DNA from: Mycobacteriales bacterium
Lineage (GTDB): Bacteria > Actinomycetota > Actinomycetes > JAFAQI01 > DASSKL01
Direction: 5' to 3'
DNA length: 57,648 nt
Assembly (NCBI GenBank): GCA_035690485.1
Contig: DASSKL010000070.1
Coordinates: forward strand, 1 to 57,648
This document shows, in pieces, positions 50,193-57,648 of the stretch. Position 1 is the first letter of the stretch. Every line of letters begins with the position of its first letter. A program made the translations under genes and the position numbers. The notes below the pieces were generated by a model. It did no database searches, had not been told where the DNA came from, and saw only the letters and a list, made by a program, of their open reading frames with translations.

Positions 50193-52447
50193 GACCGCGC
50201 TCCGACGGTCGGCTCGGCGGGTCCGGGTTGCGCGGACAGCCCGCGGAAGCGCTCCTCGGCGCTCTCGAGCACCTCGGTCTCGTCGTCGGGCTCCGCGTCG
50301 ACCCGGCGGTCGGCGACCAGGGAAGGCACGTGCAGGCCGCGCCGGGCCGCCACCCAGCGCAGGAACCGGTCGCGCTGCTTGAAGCCCTCCTCCGCGGACC
50401 CTCCGGGGTAGAGCATGAGGTTGGCCACGAGCAGCGGGCCGGTGAGCAGCAACGGCAGGATCGTGGCCACGCTCTGCCCGATGTAGGGGTCGAGCTGGTG
50501 GCCGAACAGCGCGGACGCCTCGAACAGCATCGCGCCGACCACCGCGAACGGCAGCGACGTGAGCCCGCCGATGACCACCGCAAGGAAGATCGAGATGCTG
50601 TTGAAGACCGAGTAGCTGCCGGGGATCACGTTGTGCTGGCCGTAGGCGAACAGCACGCCGGCGACACCGGCGATGCCCCCGGAGATGGCGAACGCCGCGA
50701 GCTTGGTGCGGATCGGGTTGACCGTGTAGGCGGCACCGGCGCGCACGTTGTCGCGCACCGCCATCAGCACGCGCATGCCGCGGTTTCGCCGGAAAGACAG
50801 GGCGGCGACGTAGACCACCGCGAGGAACGCCAGGCAGACGAAGTAGAAGTTCAGATCGTCCTCGAGGTTGATGCGTCCCCACAGCAGCGGCCGCTCGACG
50901 GAGGCAGCGAAGCCGGACGGCAGCAGCAACCGGCCGATCGGGTAGTTCTTGTTGAGGATGTAGCCCTGCACCGCGTAGCCGAACGCCAGCGTGGTGACGG
51001 CGAGGTAGAGGCCGCTGATCCGTAGCGCCGGGATGCCGATCACCATCGCGGTCACCGCGCCGGCCAGGATGCCGATGCCCATGGCGAGGAAGAAGTCGAT
51101 GTTGTGCTCGGCGACGAGGCCACCGGAGACGGCGGCGGCCATGCCGACCAGGCCGAACTGACCGAGGCTGATCTGCCCCGCCCAGCCGGACAGGATGACC
51201 AGCGACACCGCGACGATGCCGTAGAGCGGCAGCACCGCGAGCGAGGGCAGGTAGGGGCTGCTGACGACGAACGGCAGCACGACCATGAAGCCGACCATCG
51301 TCACGGTGATCGCGTAACCGGCGCGGCGTACCTCGGGCAGGTTGCGCAGCTCGACCGGTACCGGCCGGAAGCGCTTGACGTTCTGCCAGGTGGCGACGCC
51401 CATGTCGTAGGCGCGGGACGCGACACCGCGCTGCACGAGCAGCGCGACGATGATCACCACGAGCATCAGCGCCGAGGCGACGTTGTTGGTGCCGGTGCTG
51501 GCGATCGAGGCGAAGATGAGTACGCCGATGCCGAGACCGGCCATCAGCGTGACCCCGATGCGCTCCAGCCGCCCAACGACGGCCGCGGCCATGCCGTAGA
51601 GCAGGGTGTCGAAGCCGAGCGTGGCGTCCTGCGGCACCCCGATGAGCGGGGACTGCACGTAGATCGCCGCCCCGGCGAGCAGGCCGGCGATCGCCCAGGC
51701 GACGGTGCCGACGAGCTTGACCGGGATGCCGAGCAGCGAGGCGCGGTCGGCGTTCTCCGCCGACGCGCGCAGGGCGATGCCCATGCGCGTCCAGCGCAGG
51801 AACGACGCGAGGCCGGCGGTGAGCCCAACGACGACGGCGAAGGCGAAGATCTGGTCACCCGAGAGCACGGGCTGGCCCTGGCCGTTGTGGAACGCGAAGT
51901 CCCGCCAGGGCGTCGGGACGGTCGCGATCTGGCCGGCCTTGGCACCGAGCCAGATCGGGATGAAGAACGCCAGCGCGCCGAGCGACTGGGCGATGCCGAC
52001 CGTGACCACCGTGAGGATCAGCCGCGGCGCCTTGGCGAACCGTCGCATCACGAGCACGTCGGCCAGCACGCCGAACAGCGGCCCGCCGAGGAACGCGATC
52101 GGCAGCGCCTCCAGGTAGCCCAAGTAACCCTGGATGTTGAGCAATAGCGCCGTCACCGCGGGCACCGCACCGATGGCCGCGGCGGCGAAGTTGATGATGC
52201 GCACGCTGCGGTAGATCAGCACCAGCGCGACGCCGATGAGGCCGTAGAGCGACCCGAGGGCGAGCCCGTCGATGTAGTTCTTCGTCGACAGGTCGAACGC
52301 GACCCAGGTGAACGCCCAGAAGCCGACGATCAGCAGCGCCCAGCGGACGGCCTTGGCGGCCGGCCCGTCGTCGTCGCGCAGCCACTTCCAGACCTGGCCG
52401 GCTGCCGGCAGCGCCGGCCACCGCCGGACAGAGTCCAGACTCGACAT
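50189..52447 (-). CDS. Fused LivH-LivM permease of second LIV-type ABC system
   Basis: A 752-residue membrane protein. After a 45-residue cytoplasmic N-terminus, the LivH half (about 45-345) includes LALGSLYGLIGVALVLIYRSVRIINFAAAAIGAVP and YGMAAAVVGRLERIGVTLMAG. The LivM half (about 385-690) includes LSGWAGQISLGQFGLVGMAAAVSGG and LRISGLYLAVTTLAFGYAVQ. The C-terminal 70 residues are soluble. It is larger than the permease fusion at 7049-8968 and not its close copy. The ATG overlaps the binding protein stop (TGATG). Confidence 0.88.
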   Translation of the reverse strand: MSSLDSVRRWPALPAAGQVWKWLRDDDGPAAKAVRWALLIVGFWAFTWVAFDLSTKNYIDGLALGSLYGLIGVALVLIYRSVRIINFAAAAIGAVPAVTALLLNIQGYLGYLEALPIAFLGGPLFGVLADVLVMRRFAKAPRLILTVVTVGIAQSLGALAFFIPIWLGAKAGQIATVPTPWRDFAFHNGQGQPVLSGDQIFAFAVVVGLTAGLASFLRWTRMGIALRASAENADRASLLGIPVKLVGTVAWAIAGLLAGAAIYVQSPLIGVPQDATLGFDTLLYGMAAAVVGRLERIGVTLMAGLGIGVLIFASIASTGTNNVASALMLVVIIVALLVQRGVASRAYDMGVATWQNVKRFRPVPVELRNLPEVRRAGYAITVTMVGFMVVLPFVVSSPYLPSLAVLPLYGIVAVSLVILSGWAGQISLGQFGLVGMAAAVSGGLVAEHNIDFFLAMGIGILAGAVTAMVIGIPALRISGLYLAVTTLAFGYAVQGYILNKNYPIGRLLLPSGFAASVERPLLWGRINLEDDLNFYFVCLAFLAVVYVAALSFRRNRGMRVLMAVRDNVRAGAAYTVNPIRTKLAAFAISGGIAGVAGVLFAYGQHNVIPGSYSVFNSISIFLAVVIGGLTSLPFAVVGAMLFEASALFGHQLDPYIGQSVATILPLLLTGPLLVANLMLYPGGSAEEGFKQRDRFLRWVAARRGLHVPSLVADRRVDAEPDDETEVLESAEERFRGLSAQPGPAEPTVGARS

Positions 52448-54228
52448 CAGTGCCGCCCGTCCATCGGCATCGGCGGGCCGTCGATCGCGTCGAAGCTGCC
52501 GTTCTTGCGCGCGCCCTCGATCTGCACGTAGTGACCCGGTTTGCCGTTGACGTTGGACTTCTGGTGCTTGTCCCAGTAGACGATGCGGACGTCGGCGTTC
52601 CAGCCGTGGTTGTCGGGCGCGAGCACCCGAAGGATGCGGCCGGTGTCGCCGCCGCCGCGCGGCGGGATCCGGAACGCCGCGGCGGCCATGTTCTGCGGGG
52701 TGAGATCCGGGCCGGTGGCCTGGATCATCGTCATCAGCATGTTGATGTAGCCCCAGTTGGTGGTCGCCGTGTCCGACTCGAACGGCGTGTTGCCCTGGCC
52801 GCCGCCGAGGTGCCAGATGCGGGTCGCCGTGTCGTTGTCGAGCGGCTCACCGGCGTCGAGCTGTGACAGCCCAAAGGCGAGGTCGTAGGGGCAGTGGCCC
52901 GACTGGGGGCAGGCCAGCCCGCCGTCGCTCGTGTAGGTCTGGCCGACGGTGTCCGCGTCCATGCCCTGGTTGGTGGCGAGGACGTTCTCCGGCCAGTAGT
53001 TGTTCTGCGCCTCGCCGGAGTAGAGGAACTGCGGGGCGACGGGGTCGCACAGGCACAGCACGGTCGTCGCCGGGTGGCCGGGCTTGTTCATCGCGGCGAT
53101 GCCCGCCTGGGTCTGCTGCGCAGCCGTGTTGATGTTCTGGTCGTAGTAGTACTGGTTCTGGCTGAAGTCCTCGCCGCATTTCTGCTTCAGCAGCGGCGCG
53201 AGGATCTTCTGCGCGGTGTACTGGTTGTCCGGGTCGTTGGTGCTGATGACCCCGAGCACCCGCTTCTTGCCGTTGAAGTTCTGCGCCGGGTTGAAGTTGG
53301 GCGCGTACTTGACCACGCGGCTGCTGTTGTTGCTCGTCATCTGGCTGCACCACCAGTTGGCGAACATGCTCATCATCCGGGTGCCCGTCATGTTGACGTC
53401 CCAGTGATAGGGGTTCATCGCCTGGTTGAAAGCCTCGGAGAACCCCGCCCCACCGAGGTTGACCGTGCCCTTGCGGGCCAGCTCTGCGAAGCAGTCCGAG
53501 CACAGTGTGGTGTTCCAGATGACCGCGTAGGGGTGGTACTTCGCGACGATCGTGTCCATCTCGGGAATCAGGCACTGCTTGTCGGGTGGCACCGACTGGC
53601 ACTGGCCGGCGTAGGTGTCGATGTGCAGCTTGCGCCCGTAGAGCTCGTAGTGGCTGTTGACGAACTTCTCGACCGCGTTGTTGAACGCCTGGGCCTGGCT
53701 GAAGCTCACATAGAGACCCTGCGCCTGCAGGATCGCGTTGACCTCGGGCCCGTAGTCGCTGACGTACCAGACGACCTCGATCTGGTCCTTGGTCACGCCG
53801 CGGTAGGTGTTGCCACCGTTGGCGCCGGTGAACTTGGGCGTGCACGGCGGGGCGTAGTAGTCGATCTTGGGGTCGTACTGCCGGCCGTCGACACAGTGGC
53901 TCGTGTCGCCCGCCGCCGTCCCCGTCGGCGTGGCGCCGCCTGCTCCGCCGCCGCCGGTGCCGGCGGTGCCGCCGGCTCCGCTCGCGCTGCTGCCCGTGGC
54001 CGCGCCGGCTCCGGTCGCCGTGCCGCCGGCTCCGGCCAGCGAGCCGCTGCTGCCGGTGGCCCCACTGCTGCCCGGCACCCCGCCGGTGCCGTTCTGCGTG
54101 TAGAGGCTGCCGCTGGCGGTGTTGCTGCTGCCCGGCGCGGTCGACGGCACGATCGTGATGATCAGGGCCTGGAGGGCCAGGACCACCGCCAGCGGCAGGT
54201 AGCGCCGAGCGAGCTTGGTTCCATCCAT
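52447..54228 (-). CDS. Cysteine-rich substrate-binding protein of second LIV-type ABC system
   Basis: A 593-residue exported protein. Residues about 10-28 are hydrophobic (signal peptide or anchor), without lipobox. Residues about 33-108 are a Gly/Ser/Ala/Thr linker with GSSG, GAGG and GTGG repeats. From about 110 is a large binding domain with YRGVTKDQIEVVWYVSDYGPEVN and VIWNTTLCSDCFAELARKGTVNLGGAGFSEA, recalling Peripla_BP_6 proteins. It contains 12 cysteines, which is very many for this family and even in number, so several disulfides are likely. It heads the operon binding protein-permease-ATPase-type I protein. The ligand is unknown. Confidence 0.8.
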   Translation of the reverse strand: MDGTKLARRYLPLAVVLALQALIITIVPSTAPGSSNTASGSLYTQNGTGGVPGSSGATGSSGSLAGAGGTATGAGAATGSSASGAGGTAGTGGGGAGGATPTGTAAGDTSHCVDGRQYDPKIDYYAPPCTPKFTGANGGNTYRGVTKDQIEVVWYVSDYGPEVNAILQAQGLYVSFSQAQAFNNAVEKFVNSHYELYGRKLHIDTYAGQCQSVPPDKQCLIPEMDTIVAKYHPYAVIWNTTLCSDCFAELARKGTVNLGGAGFSEAFNQAMNPYHWDVNMTGTRMMSMFANWWCSQMTSNNSSRVVKYAPNFNPAQNFNGKKRVLGVISTNDPDNQYTAQKILAPLLKQKCGEDFSQNQYYYDQNINTAAQQTQAGIAAMNKPGHPATTVLCLCDPVAPQFLYSGEAQNNYWPENVLATNQGMDADTVGQTYTSDGGLACPQSGHCPYDLAFGLSQLDAGEPLDNDTATRIWHLGGGQGNTPFESDTATTNWGYINMLMTMIQATGPDLTPQNMAAAAFRIPPRGGGDTGRILRVLAPDNHGWNADVRIVYWDKHQKSNVNGKPGHYVQIEGARKNGSFDAIDGPPMPMDGRH

Positions 54229-54282
54229 GTGGGCCTCTTGGAGTGCGCGGGGGTGCTGCGCCGCTAATTCGCTGTGAGGCCC

Positions 54283-54308
54283 GTCACGTCCTGCCGTCAG
54301 GTGGTGAC
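54283..54308. promoter_or_regulatory. Inverted repeat upstream of second LIV-type operon
   Basis: Nested arms GTCAC/GTGAC and CCTG/CAGG are spaced symmetrically with a two-base mismatch on each side and a CCGT centre. It lies 55 bases before the binding protein start; operator candidate for an unknown regulator. Confidence 0.45.
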
Positions 54309-54393
54309 TATTCGGATGCGACGGCGCAAGGCCGCGTCAAGAGGTGCGGCGCGTGACAAATCGCCGAGCAGGCCGACCTAGACTGCCGGAAGG

Positions 54394-54430
54394 TCGGTCT
54401 CGCCCGTATCCCCCCCGCGGGCGAGGCCGG
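54394..54430. terminator. Strong GC-rich hairpin after DUF3618 gene
   Basis: CTCGCCCG (54399-54406) pairs with CGGGCGAG (54418-54425); three to five further pairs, including wobbles, extend the stem. Loop 11 bases with a C-run. It is 19 bases after the DUF3618 stop on the minus strand. The rest of the 220-base gap 54229-54448 shows no gene. Confidence 0.55.
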
Positions 54431-54448
54431 CCGCCTCGTGCCAGTCGG

Positions 54449-54856
54449 TCAGCGGCGCGACTGGCGCCCGTAGCCGACGTAGAGCGCGACCGCGGCCACC
54501 GCGGCGACGACACCGACCGCGATCAGCACCCGGTCGGTGCGCAGCTGCCGCTCGATCGTGTAGGTGTGGGACCCGGTGAACGCCGACCCCGACCCTTCCT
54601 CGGCCACGTGGCGCAGCTCGTCGAGCGCTGCGCCGCTGCGCGACGGGGGCAGCGCGCGACGGCTCATCGGCTGGCCGACGGGCAGGCCGTCGGGGCCGTG
54701 GAGAACGTCGTGCACGGCGGTGCGCAGGCGAGCGGCGCTGCGGCTCGCGACCCGCTTGGGGCTGACACGATCGGCGATGGCGTCGATGGTCTCGGCGAGC
54801 TCGGCCCGGGTGTGCTCGATCTCTCGCTGGATGGCGTGCGGGTCCTGGCCGGCCAC
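54449..54856 (-). CDS. DUF3618 membrane-anchored protein
   Basis: A 135-residue protein. QDPHAIQREIEHTRAELAETIDAIADRVSPKRVASR at the N-terminus is the DUF3618 signature; one membrane helix (VLIAVGVVAAVAAVALYVGYG) lies at the C-terminus followed by RQSRR. Function unknown; the family often sits with phage-holin-type and DUF883-like stress proteins. Start choice: GTG 54856 has an AGGAGG five bases upstream, while ATG 54883 overlaps the dehydrogenase stop (TGATG) but has no ribosome-binding site; I prefer the GTG. Confidence 0.78.
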   Translation of the reverse strand: MAGQDPHAIQREIEHTRAELAETIDAIADRVSPKRVASRSAARLRTAVHDVLHGPDGLPVGQPMSRRALPPSRSGAALDELRHVAEEGSGSAFTGSHTYTIERQLRTDRVLIAVGVVAAVAAVALYVGYGRQSRR

Positions 54857-54882
54857 GTCTTCCTCCTCGCGGGTCACTGCCA

Positions 54883-55923
54883 TCACTGTCGCAGGTCGAC
54901 GACGACCTTCACGTCGTCGGGTCGCTTGTCGAGGGCGTCCGGCCAGGCGTCCATCGGCACCCGTCGGGTGATCAGCCGGGCGAGCCAGTCGTTGTCGGCT
55001 GCGCTGAGGTAGCCGGCGGCCAGCTCGTAGTGCCGCCGGTTGGCGTTGACCGAGCCGAAGACCACGTCGTTGCCGAGCACGAGCTCCTTGTTGAGCGCGT
55101 CGGCCTCGGTGCTGATCGCCCTGGTGCCGGAGGAGATCCCGGTCAGGCAGGTGATCGCGTTGTGCGCCGTGCGCTGCAGCAGGTCGAAGACCAGCTGGCC
55201 GACGCCGGTGCACTCGATGACGACGTCGGGCTCGCCGGCATCGGCCGCGTCGCTGTGGTAGGTCGCGCCGAGGTCGCGGACGAGCTGCGGCTTGGGGCCG
55301 TCGGTGACCCGGTCGAGCACGTGCACCTCGTAGCCCTTCTGAACCCCGATCATCGCGGCCAGCAGGCCGATCGGCCCGGCGCCGGTGACGAGGACGCGGT
55401 GCGCGTCCAACGTCGCCCGTGCGCTGATCTTCTCGACCTGGTCCCAGGCCTTGGCGACCACGGAGGTCGGCTCGGTCAGCACCGCGAGGTCGCCGAGGTC
55501 CGCGTCGAGGCGGACGGCGAACTTGGCCGGCACCCGCCACTGCTGCGAGCCGTAGCCGTCCATCTCCTTGATGCCGCGCTCGGTGTACTTGCCGTTGCGG
55601 CAGAAGTCCCACTCGTCCTTCGAGCAGGGCATGCAGGGCACCGGGTCGGGTCGGCGGACGATGCCGACGACCAGGTCGCCCGTGGCGAACCCGCTGCCCT
55701 TCGGGGCATCGATGACGCGGCCGAGCGACTCGTGGAAGAGCGTCATCCGGTCGCTTCCCGGCGGCGGCCAGCCGTAGCCGTACTGCGTGATCTCGACGTC
55801 GGTGCCGCAGACGCCCACGAGCTGGCCCTCGACGTGGATCTCGCCGAGGTCGGGCGGCGGCTCGGGGACCTCCTCGACCTTCGCCGACTCAGGTTTACCC
55901 GGCGTAACGGTGCATGCCTTCAC
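54883..55923 (-). CDS. Zinc-dependent MDR dehydrogenase, glucose 1-dehydrogenase-like
   Basis: A 346-residue medium-chain dehydrogenase. GVCGTDVEI holds the catalytic zinc Cys, LFHESLG the zinc His/Glu, CMPCSKDEWDFC three structural-zinc cysteines, and LVTGAGPIGLLAAMIGV the NAD(P) motif. LTEPTSVVAKAWDQ and FGSVNANRRHYELA are typical of the glucose dehydrogenase subgroup. GTG 55923 with GGGAGGGAGCGG just upstream begins at VKACTV, a normal N-terminus; further upstream codons add a non-homologous leader. The sugar or alcohol substrate is not proven. It has no KstR box. Confidence 0.88.
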   Translation of the reverse strand: MKACTVTPGKPESAKVEEVPEPPPDLGEIHVEGQLVGVCGTDVEITQYGYGWPPPGSDRMTLFHESLGRVIDAPKGSGFATGDLVVGIVRRPDPVPCMPCSKDEWDFCRNGKYTERGIKEMDGYGSQQWRVPAKFAVRLDADLGDLAVLTEPTSVVAKAWDQVEKISARATLDAHRVLVTGAGPIGLLAAMIGVQKGYEVHVLDRVTDGPKPQLVRDLGATYHSDAADAGEPDVVIECTGVGQLVFDLLQRTAHNAITCLTGISSGTRAISTEADALNKELVLGNDVVFGSVNANRRHYELAAGYLSAADNDWLARLITRRVPMDAWPDALDKRPDDVKVVVDLRQ

Positions 55924-55965
55924 GTCCGCTCCCTCCCCGCTCCCCACCGCTCCGAACATCGTCGT

Positions 55966-55979
55966 CACGCACTAGCGTG
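55966..55979. promoter_or_regulatory. Small palindrome between divergent dehydrogenase and Bcp genes
   Basis: CACGC and GCGTG flank ACTA. It lies in the 93-base gap between starts at 55923 and 56017 and contains an ACTAG core that may also serve a -10. Weak evidence. Confidence 0.3.
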
Positions 55980-56016
55980 CTCGCACGCCCACGCAGGACG
56001 GTCCCGAGGAGGCATC

Positions 56017-56496
56017 ATGCCGCGTCTGTCGATCGGCGACCCCGCCCCGGAGTTCTCACTGCCCGACGCCGACGGCAACCTCGTCCGGCTCTCGGAGCTC
56101 CGCGCCGGCCACCCGGGGCGCGTCGTCGTCTACTTCTACCCGGCGGCGCTGACCCCCGGCTGTACGACGCAGGCCTGCGACTTCCGCGACGATCTGGGCG
56201 ACTTCGAGGCCGCCGGCCTGTCGGTCGTCGGCATCTCGCCGGACCCGCCGTCGAAGCTGGTGAAGTTCCGCGAGGCGCACGCGCTGACGTTCCCGTTGCT
56301 GTCCGACCCCGACCACAAGGTGCTCGAGGCCTACGGCGCCTGGGGCGAGAAGACCATGTACGGCAAGAAGGTCGTCGGCGTCATCCGCTCGACCGTCGTG
56401 GTCGGTGACGACGGCCGCGTCGAGCAGGCGCTCTACAACGTGCGGGCCAAGGGCCACGTCGCCAAGCTGCGCCGCGACCTCGGTCTCGCGAGCTAG
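56017..56496 (+). CDS. bcp: Thioredoxin-dependent peroxiredoxin, Bcp/PrxQ type
   Basis: A 159-residue peroxiredoxin. LTPGCTTQACDFRD carries peroxidatic Cys49 and the resolving Cys54 five residues later, the atypical two-Cys Bcp pattern. GDPAPEFSLPDADG, SPDPPSKLVKFREAHALTFPLLSDPDH and GVIRSTVVVGDDGRV complete the fold. It reduces hydrogen peroxide and organic hydroperoxides. ATG 56017 with GAGGAGG six bases upstream. Confidence 0.95.
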   Translation: MPRLSIGDPAPEFSLPDADGNLVRLSELRAGHPGRVVVYFYPAALTPGCTTQACDFRDDLGDFEAAGLSVVGISPDPPSKLVKFREAHALTFPLLSDPDHKVLEAYGAWGEKTMYGKKVVGVIRSTVVVGDDGRVEQALYNVRAKGHVAKLRRDLGLAS

Positions 56497-56501
56497 GGAC
56501 T

Positions 56502-56523
56502 AACCTGCGGCGTACGTCAGGTT
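56502..56523. promoter_or_regulatory. Inverted repeat upstream of ferredoxin-P450 operon
   Basis: AACCTG and CAGGTT are separated by ten bases (22 bases total). It is 21 bases before the ferredoxin GTG and just after the Bcp stop. It does not fit the KstR consensus, so a different regulator may control this P450 pair. Confidence 0.45.
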
Positions 56524-56544
56524 GGTCGGAAAGGAGCCGTCACC

Positions 56545-56736
56545 GTGCGCGTCGTCGTCGACTACGACCGCTGTGAGAGCAACGCGGTCTGCATGAGCCA
56601 AGCCCCCGAGGTGTTCGAAGTCCGGGACGACGATCTCATGTACGTCCTTCAGGAGGAGCCCGACGAGAGCCTGCGGCCCAAGGTCGAGGCGGCCGTGCGG
56701 GGCTGCCCCAAGCAGGCCATCAGCATCCAGGGCTGA
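56545..56736 (+). CDS. 3Fe-4S ferredoxin, FdxD-like
   Basis: A 63-residue ferredoxin with ligands Cys10, Cys16 and Cys54 (CESNAVC, CPKQAIS), the [3Fe-4S] P450-type pattern. Length and sequence (RVVVDYDRCESNAVCMSQAPEVFEV) are close to mycobacterial FdxD (Rv3503c) as recalled, which lies beside fadE26. GTG 56545 with AAAGGAG upstream. The P450 gene starts 36 bases after its stop, so it is the likely electron donor for that enzyme. Confidence 0.92.
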   Translation: MRVVVDYDRCESNAVCMSQAPEVFEVRDDDLMYVLQEEPDESLRPKVEAAVRGCPKQAISIQG

Positions 56737-56772
56737 CTTCCGTACCGACCCTCGCAACCGACAGGACTGGTC

Positions 56773-57648
56773 ATGACCTCCACCGCGCCCGAGTCCTCCC
56801 GCGTCGACTTCTCGGACCTCGAGTTCTGGGGCCGGCCCATCGAGGAGCGGGAGACCGCGTTCGCGCACTTCCGCGCCGACGAACCGGTACCGTTCTTCGA
56901 GGAGCCGGAGCCCGACGTCGACTTCATCCAGAAGGGCCCCGGCTACTACGTGCTGACCAAGCACAAGCACGTCCTCGAGGCGAGCCGGCAGCCGGAGATC
57001 TTCATCTCGGGGCGCAGCGCGACCGGCATCTTCGACATGCCGCCGGAGTTCGCGGAGTTCTTCGGCTCCATGATCAACATGGACGACCCGAAGCACGCGC
57101 GGCTGCGCCGCATCGTCTCCCGGGGCTTCACCCCGCGGATGCTGGCGAAGGTCGAGGACCAGGTGCAGCAGGCGGCCGAGCGCATCGTCGACGACGTCCT
57201 CGCGGCGGGCTCGTGCGACTTCGTGCCCGAGATCGCGGCCAAGCTGCCGCTCAAGATCATCTGCGACATGATGGGCATCCCGGAGAAGGACTACCAGTTC
57301 ATCTTCGAGCGCTCCAACGTCATCCTCGGCGCGAGCGACCCGGAGTTCGTCCCCGACGGCGGTGACATCGCCGGCGCACTGCTGACCGCCGGGTCCGAGC
57401 TGTCGACGATGGTGCAGGAGCTCGGCCGCTACCGCCGCGACAACCCGGTCGACGACGTCACCAGCAAGCTCGTCACCGCCAGCGTCGACGGCGAGACGCT
57501 GACCGACCAGGAGCTCGGGTCGTTCTTCATCCTGCTGGTGGTCGCGGGCAACGAGACGACCCGCAACGCGATCGCGCACGGGCTGCACTTCCTGACCCAG
57601 AACCCCGACCAGAAGCAGCTGTGGCTGTCCGACTTCGAGCGCTACGCG
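56773..57648 (+). CDS. Cytochrome P450, 3'-truncated by window edge
   Basis: The first 292 residues of a P450. MINMDDPKHARLRRIVSRGFTPRML (C-helix, about 97-121), ELGRYRRDNPVDDVTSKLV and the I-helix FILLVVAGNETTRNAIAHGL are present; ExxR and the haem Cys lie beyond the window. DFSDLEFWGRP and FISGRSATGIFD at the N-terminus are like the CYP124/CYP125/CYP142 sterol and branched-lipid group, closest by eye to CYP124. Paired with an FdxD-like ferredoxin. It is distinct from the CYP125-like gene at 24243 and lacks a KstR box upstream. Confidence 0.88.
   Translation, partial: MTSTAPESSRVDFSDLEFWGRPIEERETAFAHFRADEPVPFFEEPEPDVDFIQKGPGYYVLTKHKHVLEASRQPEIFISGRSATGIFDMPPEFAEFFGSMINMDDPKHARLRRIVSRGFTPRMLAKVEDQVQQAAERIVDDVLAAGSCDFVPEIAAKLPLKIICDMMGIPEKDYQFIFERSNVILGASDPEFVPDGGDIAGALLTAGSELSTMVQELGRYRRDNPVDDVTSKLVTASVDGETLTDQELGSFFILLVVAGNETTRNAIAHGLHFLTQNPDQKQLWLSDFERYA

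Overview
The window is about 57.6 kb of very GC-rich DNA packed with short overlaps between genes, GTG starts, F420-dependent oxidoreductases, UbiA/MenA-type prenyltransferase, TetR/KstR regulation and lipoproteins. This points to an actinobacterium, probably outside the mycobacteria. A Frankiales/Sporichthya-like soil lineage is a guess made only from the style of the LIV-type transporters. No rRNA, tRNA, CRISPR, insertion sequence, phage or plasmid feature was seen, and no gene-free stretch exceeds about 220 bases.

The core (about 1.2-37.7 kb) is a sterol side-chain catabolism cluster controlled by KstR. The kstR gene (4945-5574) is divergent from a fused fadE34-type acyl-CoA dehydrogenase, the same pairing known from Mycobacterium tuberculosis. 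I located eight copies of the KstR operator (family consensus TNNAACNNGTTNNA), all in front of operons: 4845, 9087, 14253, 24216, 29219, 29266, 32812 and 37291. They sit ahead of: fadE34-LLM-SnoaL; a complete LIV-type ABC importer split over two divergent operons (permease and ATPases on one side, two lipoproteins including the binding protein on the other); chsE4-chsE5-SDR (fadE26/27); a nine-gene coupled operon (acyl-CoA synthetase, two DUF35 proteins, ltp4, ltp3, SDR, fadD19, fadD17, Fe-S flavin enoate reductase); chsH2-chsH1-ltp2-NMO-CYP125; fadA5; a 3Fe-4S ferredoxin with echA19; an APH-fold kinase; and, unexpectedly, sulfate activation genes cysD-cysNC and a small membrane protein.

Together these genes can plausibly import a sterol, oxidise C26 (CYP125-like P450 plus ferredoxin), ligate CoA (FadD19/FadD17), and run beta-oxidation cycles (ChsE4-ChsE5 or FadE34, EchA19, SDR, FadA5). 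ChsH1-ChsH2 and Ltp2 would remove the last three-carbon unit, and Ltp3/Ltp4/DUF35 would serve C24-branched sterols. Ring-degradation genes (kstD, ksh, hsa), mce4 and chsE1-chsE2 are not in the window.

The middle-right part (37.7-47.3 kb) is more general: Tat-type Rieske lipoprotein and MFS exporter, DUF1360 protein, a second beta-oxidation-like set (two SDRs, acyl-CoA dehydrogenase, Rv3520c-like LLM enzyme, crotonase), UbiA prenyltransferase, peptide deformylase and an ACT-domain protein. From 47.3 to 54.2 kb is a second, unusual LIV-type ABC system: a cysteine-rich binding protein on a Gly/Ser/Ala linker, a fused LivH-LivM permease, a fused LivF-LivG ATPase and a type I membrane protein. The right end has a GDH-like dehydrogenase, DUF3618 protein, Bcp peroxiredoxin, an FdxD-like ferredoxin and a P450 cut by the window edge.

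Most interesting: the KstR-controlled LIV-type importer as a candidate sterol uptake system where mycobacteria use Mce4; the operator/leaderless promoter fused to the chsE4 start codon; cysDNC under a perfect KstR box; and the cysteine-rich LIV system with its membrane-anchored partner. Homologue assignments come from remembered family sequences and gene order, not from a search.
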